A DNA stretch of 64,000 nt from Chondrus crispus (GCF_000350225.1 NW_005179080.1:452593-516592), one strand, 5' to 3'. Shown: positions 52,367 through 62,265, counted from the stretch's first letter. The notes: generated from the sequence alone by a model not told the origin. Translations and numbers: made by a program.

Positions 52367-53785
52367 ATGAGCTTTCCTCACCATGACGACGAAGAGGACC
52401 AAGTCGTCGGCGAGGTGGACATCTTTCTCTCCCAGCCGAAAGACTCCTGTGAACTGCACGTCTTGCAATATCCTTTGCGCAATGCCATGGTTGGCATCGG
52501 TAAGGATCGCAGAGTAACAGGAGTAAATGTGCGTCCTAAACACGGTCGCGTAGAAGTTAAGCTGGCCGTCCTGCCAGACAACCCAGATCCTGATGAAATC
52601 ACCGCAACAGGGGGATGTACGAAATCCTTTGACATGGCCCAGGAACTTGCTGATGAGAAGAACATTGGCGAAGAGCAAGTGCTACGTTCGAGGCCCAATC
52701 GCTCTGCGCCTGACTCAAATTATGCTGTCGCTTCGTACATCCCACCGGAGAGTACCGATGATAATAGGGCCTGTTTTACCATTGTACCGTTGCGCTCCGT
52801 GATCCAATTGCGTCCGACGTTTGACTACCTCGACGTCTATGACGCGTCCGTGGCCAAACACAGGGCTGAAGAGAAGGCAGCTCGCGACAAGGCGCGTGGT
52901 CTTCATATCCAGTCGCAGAAGCAGGACGACGGCGATGTTGCGCCGCTTCAAGTCAGCTTTCGAAGACGCGAGACAGAGCGGGCGGCCGAGCGGCGAAAGA
53001 GCTCGCATGCTACATTGCGCCAGCAAGAAGAGGGCGAGGCATGGGTGCCGTTGGAGTTTGTCCCGCATGGTCATGTGGAAGCAAAACATCAGCGTGAATT
53101 TCTTTTCAATGCTTCACTATCGTCCATTGCTAGCGTCGTGAAAGAAGAAGCCATGTATGATGTGGAGACCACTTATACAGATCTATTTTGCACCCATACG
53201 AGACATGTTCAACTTGGTCTTGTTGCAAAAGCGAACAATAGCAACGAGCCTCTGTCTGCGAAAGCCTTGCGAAGACTACCGATTGAGGCCGCTGTTGCTC
53301 ATGTTCTCATTCACGCCCGCATTGTAAGCTATAGAGAGATCTGCGAGCTTCTCGGGAAACAGGCGCAAGCTGCGGAAGTCCTTCATGCCATTAGACTGGG
53401 TGCATTTTGCCTTCGTGGGTGCTGGGCTGCGAAGAAGGGCCGTAAGAAGGGGCTTGCTAAGCAAAGGGCCATCGCCGAAAGATATGATGCATCTCGGGTG
53501 CTAGTTTTGAATCTGTTTCGGACCAGTCGAATAGTCTCGGAGCAATCAGCGATGCAGGCGCTTGGGGAAACCGTCATGATCAGTGAAAGTAGCATCGAAG
53601 CGATTTTGAAGGAAGTGGCGGATAGGAAAAGGGGTGTTGGATGGGAATTTAGGCTGGAGGACGGATGCGAGTTTGTAGCCCAGAACCCCGAGCTCTGCAA
53701 GGTGCAAGACGATGATTGGGAACGTCGAGTAGCAAGCGCCACGGAGGCACTCGCAAAAAAGAAGAGAAAGAAGAAGAAGCGGTAG
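52367..53785 (+). CDS. POLR3E: RNA polymerase III subunit RPC5 (Sin/RPC37 family)
   Basis: 472 residues from ATG 52367. It opens with an acidic stretch and the Sin-domain start VVGEVDIFLSQPKDSCELHV then LQYPLRN, as in RPC5/RPC37, followed by the beta-rich dimerisation region (VTGVNVRPKHGRVEVKLAV, YIPPESTDDNRACFTIVPL). The C-terminal half has helical, winged-helix-like segments (AVAHVLIHARIVSYREICEL) and ends in a Lys run (KKKRKKKKR). RPC5 pairs with RPC4 on polymerase III and aids termination and reinitiation. The longer form with a C-terminal extension resembles human RPC5 more than yeast Rpc37. Stop codon is TAG. Convergent with RAD9, 81 bp apart. Confidence 0.8.
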   Translation: MSFPHHDDEEDQVVGEVDIFLSQPKDSCELHVLQYPLRNAMVGIGKDRRVTGVNVRPKHGRVEVKLAVLPDNPDPDEITATGGCTKSFDMAQELADEKNIGEEQVLRSRPNRSAPDSNYAVASYIPPESTDDNRACFTIVPLRSVIQLRPTFDYLDVYDASVAKHRAEEKAARDKARGLHIQSQKQDDGDVAPLQVSFRRRETERAAERRKSSHATLRQQEEGEAWVPLEFVPHGHVEAKHQREFLFNASLSSIASVVKEEAMYDVETTYTDLFCTHTRHVQLGLVAKANNSNEPLSAKALRRLPIEAAVAHVLIHARIVSYREICELLGKQAQAAEVLHAIRLGAFCLRGCWAAKKGRKKGLAKQRAIAERYDASRVLVLNLFRTSRIVSEQSAMQALGETVMISESSIEAILKEVADRKRGVGWEFRLEDGCEFVAQNPELCKVQDDDWERRVASATEALAKKKRKKKKR

Positions 53786-53866
53786 CAGGTCGATGGCATT
53801 TTTTCTTTTGCCATGGCACGACCTTGCCAGACATGCGCTTATTGTAAAGGAGCGAAAGCACCACAT

Positions 53867-55063
53867 TTAGGGAGGGGGCGTGCCTTCGACGAAGTCGGCA
53901 TCGTCATCATCTTCATTGTCATCGAGGTCGTCTTGTTGATCGAAAACTGATTTGTTCCTCATCGGGAGTGAATGCTGTGCCTGCAGAGGCTGTTGAGTGT
54001 CTGGTAAGTCGCTGGTATGCGCAGCGTCAGCCCTCGGACGCATAGAGGATGGCTGGATGTTATCTCGCCTACTCTCACTGATTGTGTAGTATGGTTGTGA
54101 CGGCTGCTGCAGTGAATCCGTGTGTGCGCGCAGCAATTTGCTATCAGGCGTTGGGTCGCTCTTGTGCATCTGCTGCAGTTGCGTGCGCGGTTTAGGCCTC
54201 CTGGCGGTACCTGAGGACGTCTCGGAGGGATTTGCCTGTGACAGTTGGTGTTCGTCATCCTCGGCGTGTCTAGACGCAAAAATAAACTGTGCATCGAAGA
54301 GTACTTGCGCCGAGGTGCCCGTGACGCTGAGCTCGAACAGCACGGGGTGCCCACTCTTTTCATACCACATGCGCAATGGGGCGTCGAACGGCTCGCAAAA
54401 GTCGAGGGCGGCGCGAAAGTATTTGCAGAAAATGGTGAGCGAGAGGGGATGCGACTTGGCATACGTGTAGCTGTCAAACTCTTTGGCAGCGAGGGTCATC
54501 TCCGTGCGAAGGATGACGTTTGCAGGGTTGGAGACATCGTCGACGAATGAGGCGACGCGGACGGAATGCGGGGACGGAGAGAAGGTAATCTCATCGAGGC
54601 GCGCATGGAAATTGGCGAGGACGTCTATGAAGAGGGAGGCGCGGGTGGCGAGGGTGCAAGTGACGGTGCGCTTATCGAAGGCGGTGACGCCGATGCGGCC
54701 GTCGGAGAGCGGCACGCGGAAGGTCTTGACGAGAGCGTTCCGGGTGTGCAGGGCGAAGACGACGCAGTTGTCCGCCGTGGTGATGCGGAGCGAGACGATG
54801 GACTGGGAGTAGCGGAAGAGCGGGAGCAGGGCGCGGCAGGGCAGCTTGAAGGAGAGGCCCGATGTCGGGGGCGTGAAGGACGAGAGGAAAGGGGCGAGGC
54901 AGCGGAAGTGGGCATAGGTCGAGCACGAGGGGTTGATGGAGCGGAACGAGAGGGTGGACGGGGACTGCCACGAGAGCTGCACGTGCTCGCCGATCTTGGA
55001 GACGCAGTGGATCATGCGCGAGAGGGCACGGATCGAGCCGCTGTCGGTGATCACGAGCTCCAT
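53867..55063 (-). CDS. RAD9: RAD9 subunit of the 9-1-1 checkpoint clamp
   Basis: 398 residues from the ATG ending at 55063. The first 270 residues form the two PCNA-like domains of Rad9: LSRMIHCVSKIGEHVQLSW, SCSTYAHFRCLAPFLSSF, VKTFRVPLSDGRIG and PLSLTIFCKYFRAALDFCEP, ending in VLFDAQFIFASRHAED where the folded part stops. The last 120 residues are Ser/Pro/Gln-rich and acidic at the end (DDLDDNEDDDDADFVEG), the region that in other Rad9 proteins is phosphorylated and binds TopBP1. The RAD9-RAD1-HUS1 ring loads at damaged DNA to activate ATR. GC-rich 5' part. No intron visible. Confidence 0.88.
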   Translation of the reverse strand: MELVITDSGSIRALSRMIHCVSKIGEHVQLSWQSPSTLSFRSINPSCSTYAHFRCLAPFLSSFTPPTSGLSFKLPCRALLPLFRYSQSIVSLRITTADNCVVFALHTRNALVKTFRVPLSDGRIGVTAFDKRTVTCTLATRASLFIDVLANFHARLDEITFSPSPHSVRVASFVDDVSNPANVILRTEMTLAAKEFDSYTYAKSHPLSLTIFCKYFRAALDFCEPFDAPLRMWYEKSGHPVLFELSVTGTSAQVLFDAQFIFASRHAEDDEHQLSQANPSETSSGTARRPKPRTQLQQMHKSDPTPDSKLLRAHTDSLQQPSQPYYTISESRRDNIQPSSMRPRADAAHTSDLPDTQQPLQAQHSLPMRNKSVFDQQDDLDDNEDDDDADFVEGTPPP

Positions 55064-55779
55064 TGATGGCAGGGGGAGGTGGGATGTGCGCAGTTGAGAA
55101 GGGAGAAAGGAATGTCGGGGTCAGACAGATCAGATCAGAGATGGGTGCAGCCGACTTGCGGATGCATGGAATGCTTTGGCATGCGGTGCTGGAGTATCAT
55201 TTTGGCGGGAAGGAGGTTAGGTAATCTGAAGCCGGGCCGGGATCGGAACCCGCGTGGTGCGGATCCGGATGTGCGGCCGAAACGGCATCACGATCCAATG
55301 GGAGCTCCCGTGCGCGTGCGCCGTGTAGAGCAGCACTGTGCGAAGGATCTGACTGGCCAGTCATTCCGCCTCCCCTATCTGTGCGGCCACGAGCTCAATC
55401 CCCCGGCCGGTGCACGCTTCCCGCACCACTCCCCCCTCCGTTGTGGTCACCGTCCAAGGCCGCCACCTCTTCCCCCGACCGCCACGCCTTGCCCTTCCAT
55501 CCCCTTTGCACTTTAACTCTCTCCGCCTGCACGTCCATGTTGACCTCCCGCCGGTCTGCCTCTTCGTACTTCAACTCAGCGGCCAGTCCTGCCGCATCTC
55601 CGTGCTCGCTCACCGTAATTGTATCTAGTGTGCGTATCGGCCGTTCCGACATTGCTGCGTTACATCCCCGCACGGCCCCACCCCTTGCTTTGTCTGCCTA
55701 CATCCTCTGCCTCTCTGGTCAGCTGTGAACCCAACTTGCTTACACCGTACCACCATCTCAACAAACCCGCGCATCCGCC
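55064..55779. promoter_or_regulatory. Divergent promoter region, RAD9 and CYP97
   Basis: 716 bp, GC-rich, between start codons. Pyrimidine-rich before the CYP97 start (CACCATCTCAACAAACCCGC). No clear TATA word. A tRNA-like T-arm word at 55232-55245 was rejected. Confidence 0.35.
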
Positions 55780-57555
55780 ATGGCCTTCATCCCGTACTCC
55801 ACTTTTGCTGCGCGCCCGCTCCTTGCCCGCCGTGCGTCATCTGTGCGCTTCACATCGACACAGCCGCCGCAACACCCAATGCCTGTCGTCGCCGTGTCCA
55901 AGCGCTCCGTCAAGCCGCCGCAGCAAACGCCTCCGCCGCTCTCCGCCATGGACTCCGTCTCCCTCATGGTTGAAAACGTCCTCGTCTTATACGGAAACCG
56001 CCCCGCTCGCGACGCCACACCCGTCGCACAGGGCGATCTTGACGCTGTCATGGGCGACAAGCCCTTCTTCCTGGCCTTGCATAACGCCTTTCTGGATACC
56101 GGGCCCATCTATAAGCTTGCCTTCGGACCAAAGGTCTTCATCGTCATCCAGGATCCGGTTATTGCGAGAAGCGTGCTCCGCGAGAATAGCATCTTATACG
56201 ACAAGGGCATTCTGGCTGAGATTCTTGAGGACGTCATGGGGAAGGGACTCATTCCTGCGGATTACAACACTTGGAAGATTCGTCGCAGGGCCATTTTACC
56301 AGGCTTTCATTCCAAGTGGCTCCAATACATGACCATTATGTTTGCGAGCAGCGCGAATAATCTCTGTACAAAGCTAAATAACTTGGGCGGAAACGAACCC
56401 GTCGACATGGAGACAGAGTATTCAAGTCTCACCCTAGATATCATCGGCAAGGCCGTCTTCAACTTTGATTTTGACAGTATTAACAGTGAAAGCCCCATCA
56501 TCAAGGCTGTTTACCGCTGTCTCAAAGAGACCGAGCATAGGTCAATGATGGCAGTCCCTTACTGGAAGATTCCAGGGGCTCGCAAAGTTGTGCCGAGACT
56601 GCGCAGGTTTTACGGCGACATGGATCTCATCAATGATACTCTCAATGTCCTCATCGAGTCTGCAAAAAGAAAAGCAACTGCGGCTGACCTCTCCGAGCTC
56701 GAAAGTCGTGACTATGAAAATGTCGCTGACCCTTCCTTGTTACGATTTCTTGTTGAGTTGCGGGGCGAGGAGACCACTAACAAACAGCTGCGTGATGACC
56801 TCATGACTTTATTAATCGCCGGGCACGAGACGACGGCTGCAGTGCTGACCTGGGCGACTGCTGAATTGGCAAAGCACCCCGAAATTATGAGAAAAGCAAG
56901 GGAGGAAATCGAAACTGTTCTTGGTGACCGACTCCCAACTTACAAAGACGTCGCGAAACTCCCTTACATTCGGAGGATTATCGCCGAGACGCTTCGATTG
57001 TATCCTGCGCCTCCAGTGCTTATTCGACGTCTCCTCGAAGATACCACTCTTCCGAAGGGTGGTTCACCGGAAGTAACCAACTTGCCGCGCGGTTCAGATA
57101 TATTCATAAATGTTTATTCATTACATCGATCCCCTGCCCTTTGGGATGACCCGGAAATCTATGATCCGGACCGATGGCTCAAGCCTAAATCAAACCCAGG
57201 CGTAGAAGGCTGGGCTGGTTACAAGCCAGCTTCGGGGCTCGAAGAGGGAACTCCGCTTTACCCGAATGAGGTCAACGCCGATTTCGCATTCTTGCCGTTT
57301 GGCGGCGGAAGCCGGAAGTGTGTCGGTGATCATTTTGCAGTGCTCGAGTCAGTCGTTGCCCTGGCGATGGTCATACGGCAATTTGATTTTGTCATGGTTG
57401 ACCCCTCGAAAGATGTGGAAATGACAACAGGAGCCACTATTCACACGAAGAATGGGCTCAATATGTTCATGGTGCCACGACATTCGGCATCATTAACAGA
57501 TGGTAGTATTGGTGAGCCCGTAGAAATAGGAGTTCCGTCTTTCTCCAACCCGTAA
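55780..57555 (+). CDS. CYP97B: Cytochrome P450 of the CYP97 family, carotenoid ring hydroxylase
   Basis: 591 residues from ATG 55780. The first 50 or so residues are Ala/Ser/Arg-rich, like a plastid transit peptide. P450 landmarks are complete: helix I AGHETTAAVLTWA (about residue 347), ExxR in IAETLRLYPAPPVLIRR, YDPDRWLKP, and the heme loop FLPFGGGSRKCVG with Cys514. The family signature of CYP97 is the phrase NADFAFLPFGGGSRKCVGDH and the insert before it (WAGYKPASGLEEGTPLYP), closest to the CYP97B branch. CYP97 enzymes hydroxylate carotene rings on the way to zeaxanthin or lutein. Substrate here is inferred. Complete length, no intron. Confidence 0.9.
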   Translation: MAFIPYSTFAARPLLARRASSVRFTSTQPPQHPMPVVAVSKRSVKPPQQTPPPLSAMDSVSLMVENVLVLYGNRPARDATPVAQGDLDAVMGDKPFFLALHNAFLDTGPIYKLAFGPKVFIVIQDPVIARSVLRENSILYDKGILAEILEDVMGKGLIPADYNTWKIRRRAILPGFHSKWLQYMTIMFASSANNLCTKLNNLGGNEPVDMETEYSSLTLDIIGKAVFNFDFDSINSESPIIKAVYRCLKETEHRSMMAVPYWKIPGARKVVPRLRRFYGDMDLINDTLNVLIESAKRKATAADLSELESRDYENVADPSLLRFLVELRGEETTNKQLRDDLMTLLIAGHETTAAVLTWATAELAKHPEIMRKAREEIETVLGDRLPTYKDVAKLPYIRRIIAETLRLYPAPPVLIRRLLEDTTLPKGGSPEVTNLPRGSDIFINVYSLHRSPALWDDPEIYDPDRWLKPKSNPGVEGWAGYKPASGLEEGTPLYPNEVNADFAFLPFGGGSRKCVGDHFAVLESVVALAMVIRQFDFVMVDPSKDVEMTTGATIHTKNGLNMFMVPRHSASLTDGSIGEPVEIGVPSFSNP

Positions 57556-57969
57556 GCGTTTATGGGAGGATGTGGAATACTCAGCAACTAACTGGATCCA
57601 TTAGTTAGGCTGTAGTGTGATATATCTGTAGGCCATTTTCTTAAATTCATACAGTAAGGAAGTTGAGTCTGCAATGTTCCCGAGCAAGATACCCGTGGCA
57701 GATTCCTTGTTCCCGAGCGAGAAGAGTGGGTGAGCGAAATGAAACTACTCTGTGCTTCTCCCTCTTGTTTCTCAAAGAGTACGTCACATAATTCACTTGT
57801 ATACTATTTACTTGTTAGTCGATTAGTGCAGCATACTCATTACGCCTCTGGTAGCACTATTGGTACGGCCGTGTCACTCCAGGAATACTTTTTCATGCGC
57901 GGCCAACTCTTGTCACAAACATCGCCTTCTGCAAGAAGACAGAACAGCCGTTCCGAGAGCTTGAAACGG
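57556..57969. other. Convergent spacer between CYP97 and the RUS gene
   Basis: 414 bp downstream of two converging genes, AT-rich with no coding frame of note. Probable 3' UTRs of both. Confidence 0.45.
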
Positions 57970-60210
57970 CTAATGCCCCCAATACCCTCTCCTTTTCATT
58001 GTCCCGAACAGCAAATTTTCTGTGCTCCATCCTGCCCGTTTCGCGCTCTCCAGGAACGCTGGGAAATTCTTCCGTGCCGACCGCCAAGAGCTACGCAATA
58101 GACTCTCTTGCTCGTCAAGGGTCATCGCATGGGTCTTGGTACGTCCGTTCAAAGCTTTGCGCACATATCCAGTCATTAGAATTGCACGCATGACGTCTTC
58201 GTTGCTTGCATTCTTCCTGAGTACAATACGACACTGGTTCCCGGAATTTGGATTGGGCACGGACACAAGGAAATGCTCCTTCCTAAACACATGCAGGAGC
58301 ATGTCCAATTCTTGTGGATCCGCCGCCGCATTCGCAATACTTGAAAGACGTAATTCTGACTTGTAGTGAGGTTTCAAGAAGATTCTCTCTTGAGGTGAGA
58401 CATCAGAGGGAGCCAATAAAGCACCACTCCTCACGTAGCGCTTCACGAGGATGTTCGATCGTTCAGCATTCAGAGTCCTAAACACCACTTGCCGCAGTTC
58501 CATATAAATGCCGAAAATGTCGAGAGCTGTCAAAATGAGATAAGCAACCAACACCTTTTCCTTTGATGTTCCAAAGACTTTGCTCAAGCGAATCCCACAG
58601 GCCATGCCAATGAGATCTGCGACCACAATCTGGGCCTCTCCCTTCGCGGTAATATTGGCGATGTTCTGCGAAACTCCGCCAAAGCTTCGGTACATTGCAT
58701 TCCGAGTCGCGGAAGATGTTAGCATAGATACTTGCTTCATACTGTTTGCAAGCGTTGCAAACACTAGAAATGAAGCTGGGAATATCTGCGTGACAATCTC
58801 TAGTCCATTTCCAAGTGCATAGAGGAGCGCTGACCTGAAGCGCCATCTCTTGGGGTCGACATCAAAGTCCTTCCCCATACTTCCTGCCCAAAGCATTTTT
58901 CCGACCCGTCCAAGCCCATCCTTCAAAACCCATGAAATTACGGCGGCTTGACCAATTCTTCCTGATCGAATCCCCAACGCGAAAAGCAAGGACGAAGTCC
59001 CAAATACTCCGATTGTGGCACTGACGCATCTCTGAGAGAACCTCCATGCTGTAAATGAATAGTAGTCGGGCGTGACGTCGTCAGGGAAAAAGGATCTCGT
59101 GAAGAACATGCGCCGTCTACGCCAAAACTCATGCCAACGTTCCTTGGGGTTCATTCGTCTTTCAGGTTCTTTGTGCTCCCACTCTTTCAGACGAAAAGAT
59201 TTTGTTTCCTCATCCCATTCGACACCGCGTCTATCACCCCCGTTGACATCGAAAGCAGCAATGCTTAGGGAAGCGATTGCAGGCGTCTTGCGGAATCGAT
59301 TAAAGAAGGACTTGATGGAATTTTGGGCACCAGTCCCGACTGAAGCCCCCGTGTTGCACACCCTTCTGAGTTCATAAACGACCCGAGGGCGCGACAAACA
59401 TCCTGTATGGAGCTCTTGATGCAAGGATCCAAGCAAGTAAGGGAGCCACGGGGCCGAGTTCCTACCAGGGCCCCCTGCATGCAGTATTCGAGCAAGTTTG
59501 ACTCTGGCTGCTGTTTCAGCACATCGTGGCTTGCCACTACATGACAAATGCAACCCAATTTTCCGTGCTACTTGCGGTAAACGAGGAAATGATCTCGGCG
59601 CCTCGCAGAGCGTCGAACTCTCAGGCGCATGTGCACGGGAGAGGTAGTGGGGGATTTCATCGCAGCATACCCGCAGCGTCAATCCGGCTTGCCTGCACGG
59701 TTGTAGATCAAGATCGTTGACCCCATGGTATTCATTCACGAAAGCCAGTTTCGTGCGCACGATGTCAGCCACATCGCTCACAGCTTTCCCTTCTGACTGA
59801 CAGTGGTTATCCACGATACGCAGGACAATTGCGCTCCCCAGGGCCTGAAATCTCGACGCCACGGAGGCAACCGCTGCCATTACTGCCTCGCAGACTTCCC
59901 CGCGCTTAATTGTGACGACTGGCAACACTGGACCATCGTAGTACGCAGCAGCACGAACTGCAAGGTTGTCAGCCAAGCGGAGGTGGCCGAGTCGAAGCCA
60001 AAGCAAGGCACATTTGCGATTTGGTAATGCAGCAGACGATGGAGTGATATTAGCAAGGCTTGAGGGTGCTGGAATGCGGGCAGCGATGGGAAGTTGAGGA
60101 TTGACCTTGTCGTTGCATTGGGGTCGACTTGCGTCGGTAGAGCAACACGGACGCCGGAGGTGATGTGCGAGAAGCGGAATAGGACACGGCACAAACGCGG
60201 GATAATCCAT
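57970..60210 (-). CDS. RUS/DUF647 protein with a photolyase-like N-terminal half
   Basis: 746 residues from the ATG ending at 60210. Residues about 66-230 match the alpha/beta N-terminal domain of photolyases and cryptochromes (CALLWLRLGHLRLADNLAVR, GPVLPVV, FQALGSAIVLRIVDN). Residues about 250-288 match the following linker (WLPYLLGSLHQELHTGCLSR), but the FAD-binding helical domain is absent. From about 370 to 650 comes a full RUS (DUF647) domain: RSFFPDDVTPDYYSFTAWRF, WVLKDGLGRVGKMLWA, DVDPKRWRF, FPASFLVFATLANSMKQVS, then helices typical of the membrane-associated family. A C-terminal extension of about 100 residues follows. Plant RUS proteins act in plastid-linked UV-B and vitamin B6 responses; the molecular activity is not settled. 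Stop TAG. No intron visible; no sign of frameshift at the join. Confidence 0.85.
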   Translation of the reverse strand: MDYPAFVPCPIPLLAHHLRRPCCSTDASRPQCNDKVNPQLPIAARIPAPSSLANITPSSAALPNRKCALLWLRLGHLRLADNLAVRAAAYYDGPVLPVVTIKRGEVCEAVMAAVASVASRFQALGSAIVLRIVDNHCQSEGKAVSDVADIVRTKLAFVNEYHGVNDLDLQPCRQAGLTLRVCCDEIPHYLSRAHAPESSTLCEAPRSFPRLPQVARKIGLHLSCSGKPRCAETAARVKLARILHAGGPGRNSAPWLPYLLGSLHQELHTGCLSRPRVVYELRRVCNTGASVGTGAQNSIKSFFNRFRKTPAIASLSIAAFDVNGGDRRGVEWDEETKSFRLKEWEHKEPERRMNPKERWHEFWRRRRMFFTRSFFPDDVTPDYYSFTAWRFSQRCVSATIGVFGTSSLLFALGIRSGRIGQAAVISWVLKDGLGRVGKMLWAGSMGKDFDVDPKRWRFRSALLYALGNGLEIVTQIFPASFLVFATLANSMKQVSMLTSSATRNAMYRSFGGVSQNIANITAKGEAQIVVADLIGMACGIRLSKVFGTSKEKVLVAYLILTALDIFGIYMELRQVVFRTLNAERSNILVKRYVRSGALLAPSDVSPQERIFLKPHYKSELRLSSIANAAADPQELDMLLHVFRKEHFLVSVPNPNSGNQCRIVLRKNASNEDVMRAILMTGYVRKALNGRTKTHAMTLDEQESLLRSSWRSARKNFPAFLESAKRAGWSTENLLFGTMKRRGYWGH

Positions 60211-60656
60211 GGATCCGGGGCACGGACGAGATGTTGGCGGGATTGGTTGAAGGGGTATGAAGGCGAGACTGGTCTCAGTCGGTCGCTGCCGGGGGTTACC
60301 GGGGGGTTAGAGTAGAGTAACAAGGCATGCGCACCTAACTCAATGGTTGGTGAGGTAGCCAATTCAAAGCCAACGACGGTGCGATGCTCCCCGCTCCAAA
60401 CGGAGCAATCACGATGCGGCCAATGGACGACTCAACGAAAAATAGAATCTAATTCTGCAAGCGATCGCCCTGGATCTACAGGTTTTACCAAGGGTAGCCA
60501 AAATAAAATCGTGCTCAATCTCCCAAAACAATCCCTTTTTTGAAACTTGATCTCAATTGCACATCCACCCCGTAAAATCTCGGCAATCTCACCACCCACG
60601 TCCTTAGGAGTCCTTAGACACAACAGAGAGGCTGCCGTGTGTTCCTTCATTCCAAT
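60211..60656. promoter_or_regulatory. Divergent promoter region, RUS gene and CpeY
   Basis: 446 bp between start codons of two plastid-related genes. Co-regulation by light would be reasonable but nothing in the sequence proves it. No TATA word stands out. Confidence 0.35.
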
Positions 60657-62231
60657 ATGCTCATGTTTGTCGCCCCCTCTTTACATAGGGACCGTTTCTT
60701 TCTGTTTCCCCGTCATCCAGATAGGCGTGCTACGCATCGCCCTTTTCGCCCGCGATGGAACCACCGGATCAATCCCTCAGCACGGCTACAGGGCCAACCT
60801 GCCAATGCAAAGGCCGTCAACACGTCCACTGAAGATACCTTTGCAACAAATGCCGGGAGAGATCTCTTTTTCACAGGCATGGATGAAGATAAGGCGATTC
60901 AAATTTTAGAAGCCGACCTGGGTTTCCTAGATGCTCGTGAAGACCGGTTTATTGCGGCTGAACGGCTCAAGTTTTTCCCATCGGAGAAAGCAGCGGATGC
61001 TATCATTCGGTTTGTCAGGAAATTCGACAAAACAAAAATGGACCAGTATCTTCTTGAGGATTACGTCTCTCGACGAAAGGCTGTTGAGACGCTCGGAAGA
61101 CACAAGGGAGCGTTCAGGCGGCAACCGGTTGAAAAGTTGCTCTCTGAATGCCTACACGACGGAGACCCTTATATGGTTGAAGTGGCTGTGTGGGCAGTTG
61201 CTGAGATTGGGGTGGCAGATGATTCGAGCATCCTACAGGACGTCATGGGGGTGCTGGACAATGACAAGGTCGAGAAGAGAGTGATTATTCAGACTCTGAT
61301 GCGCGCGTCGTACACACCGGCTTTAGAACGGATTAAGGCGCTCGTTGACAGTTTAGATGCGGCTGCATCAAGCGCTGCTATGACAGCGGTAGCTATGTTG
61401 TCACCGGAGGCGCAGAGCATGGAAGGGGTGGTGGATTTTCTGAAAAGTGACGACCTGAATGTGCGAAGAGCGGCGCTTGAGGACATCACGGTCTCCAAAT
61501 ATGTGCCAGCCATGGGTGAGGTTGCCGTTTGTCCCAATTCGCTTGTGCTGCGATCGCGCACAGTTCGGGTACTTTTGGATGTGCGCAGGCAGGAAAATGG
61601 AGGAATGGAGGATTCTCTTGATGCGGACACAGCAGCGCTTGTAGATAGATTGATTTGGGACCATCCAGGAGATCTGGACCTGCTTGGACAGAAAAAGGAG
61701 ACGCGAAAAGCGAGGGATGCCAGTCGCAACATTCGACAACTGTACAAAAACGATGCAATTTTTGCATACATGGCTTCCAAATGCCTTGCCGAAGACCACC
61801 GGGAGTCAGGCTCCTCGCAGGTCGGGGCTGATGTGGTCAAGTCTTACAATGATTTGGGGTACTTTGATTACTTTGGGGCATATCACGTGTACAAGACGCT
61901 TGGATGGTTGAAACACGCAGAAGCGTACGACATGCTGCTGGAGAATGCAGAAAAGTTGCCGCCGCGATTTTTCAACCATCAAGCCGGAGCAGTGGTCGCT
62001 CTTGCTGAGCTAGGAAAGGCAGAGGCGATACCAGTTCTGCACAAAGTGGGCGAAGAGGCAACAATCTGGCAACTAAAGTACGCATGCCTCCTTGCATGTG
62101 AGCGCCTCGGAGACAAGGGTTATCTGCGGTCACGGCTACAAAGCGATGAAGACTGGCTCATTCGTGCTCGTGCTAACTCGGCGTTGGACTTTGGGCATCT
62201 CAGAAGTGGATTTGAAAAGGATGGTCAATAA
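60657..62231 (+). CDS. cpeY: CpeY-type phycoerythrobilin lyase subunit, HEAT-repeat protein
   Basis: 524 residues from ATG 60657 (an upstream GTG is not a plausible start). The first 70 residues are basic with few acids, fitting a plastid transit peptide. From FFTGMDEDKAIQILEADLGF onward it follows cyanobacterial CpeY: RFIAAERLKFFPSEKAADAI, SRRKAVETLGRHKG, YMVEVAVWAVAEIG, VIIQTLMRASYTPALERIKA, WLKHAEAYDMLLE, and WQLKYACLLACERLGDKG, a series of HEAT/PBS-lyase repeats. In cyanobacteria CpeY, helped by CpeZ, attaches phycoerythrobilin to Cys82 of alpha-phycoerythrin; the site in this organism is inferred. It acts in the plastid stroma on phycobilisome subunits. Its nuclear location and intron-free frame mark a plastid gene transferred to the nucleus. 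Confidence 0.85.
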   Translation: MLMFVAPSLHRDRFFLFPRHPDRRATHRPFRPRWNHRINPSARLQGQPANAKAVNTSTEDTFATNAGRDLFFTGMDEDKAIQILEADLGFLDAREDRFIAAERLKFFPSEKAADAIIRFVRKFDKTKMDQYLLEDYVSRRKAVETLGRHKGAFRRQPVEKLLSECLHDGDPYMVEVAVWAVAEIGVADDSSILQDVMGVLDNDKVEKRVIIQTLMRASYTPALERIKALVDSLDAAASSAAMTAVAMLSPEAQSMEGVVDFLKSDDLNVRRAALEDITVSKYVPAMGEVAVCPNSLVLRSRTVRVLLDVRRQENGGMEDSLDADTAALVDRLIWDHPGDLDLLGQKKETRKARDASRNIRQLYKNDAIFAYMASKCLAEDHRESGSSQVGADVVKSYNDLGYFDYFGAYHVYKTLGWLKHAEAYDMLLENAEKLPPRFFNHQAGAVVALAELGKAEAIPVLHKVGEEATIWQLKYACLLACERLGDKGYLRSRLQSDEDWLIRARANSALDFGHLRSGFEKDGQ

Positions 62232-62265
62232 GGAGGGGGAAATAAGATAGTAATAATAATAAGAT

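Noticed and set aside
54566..55066. Plus-strand open frame of 166 codons opposite RAD9
   Set aside because: It is the antisense shadow of the GC-rich start of RAD9, with Gly/Glu/Arg-rich nonsense composition.
55205..55300. Possible tRNA on the minus strand (word GGGTTCCGATCCC)
   Set aside because: The loop does not match TTCRANY, and no A-box or matching acceptor stem lies at the right distance.
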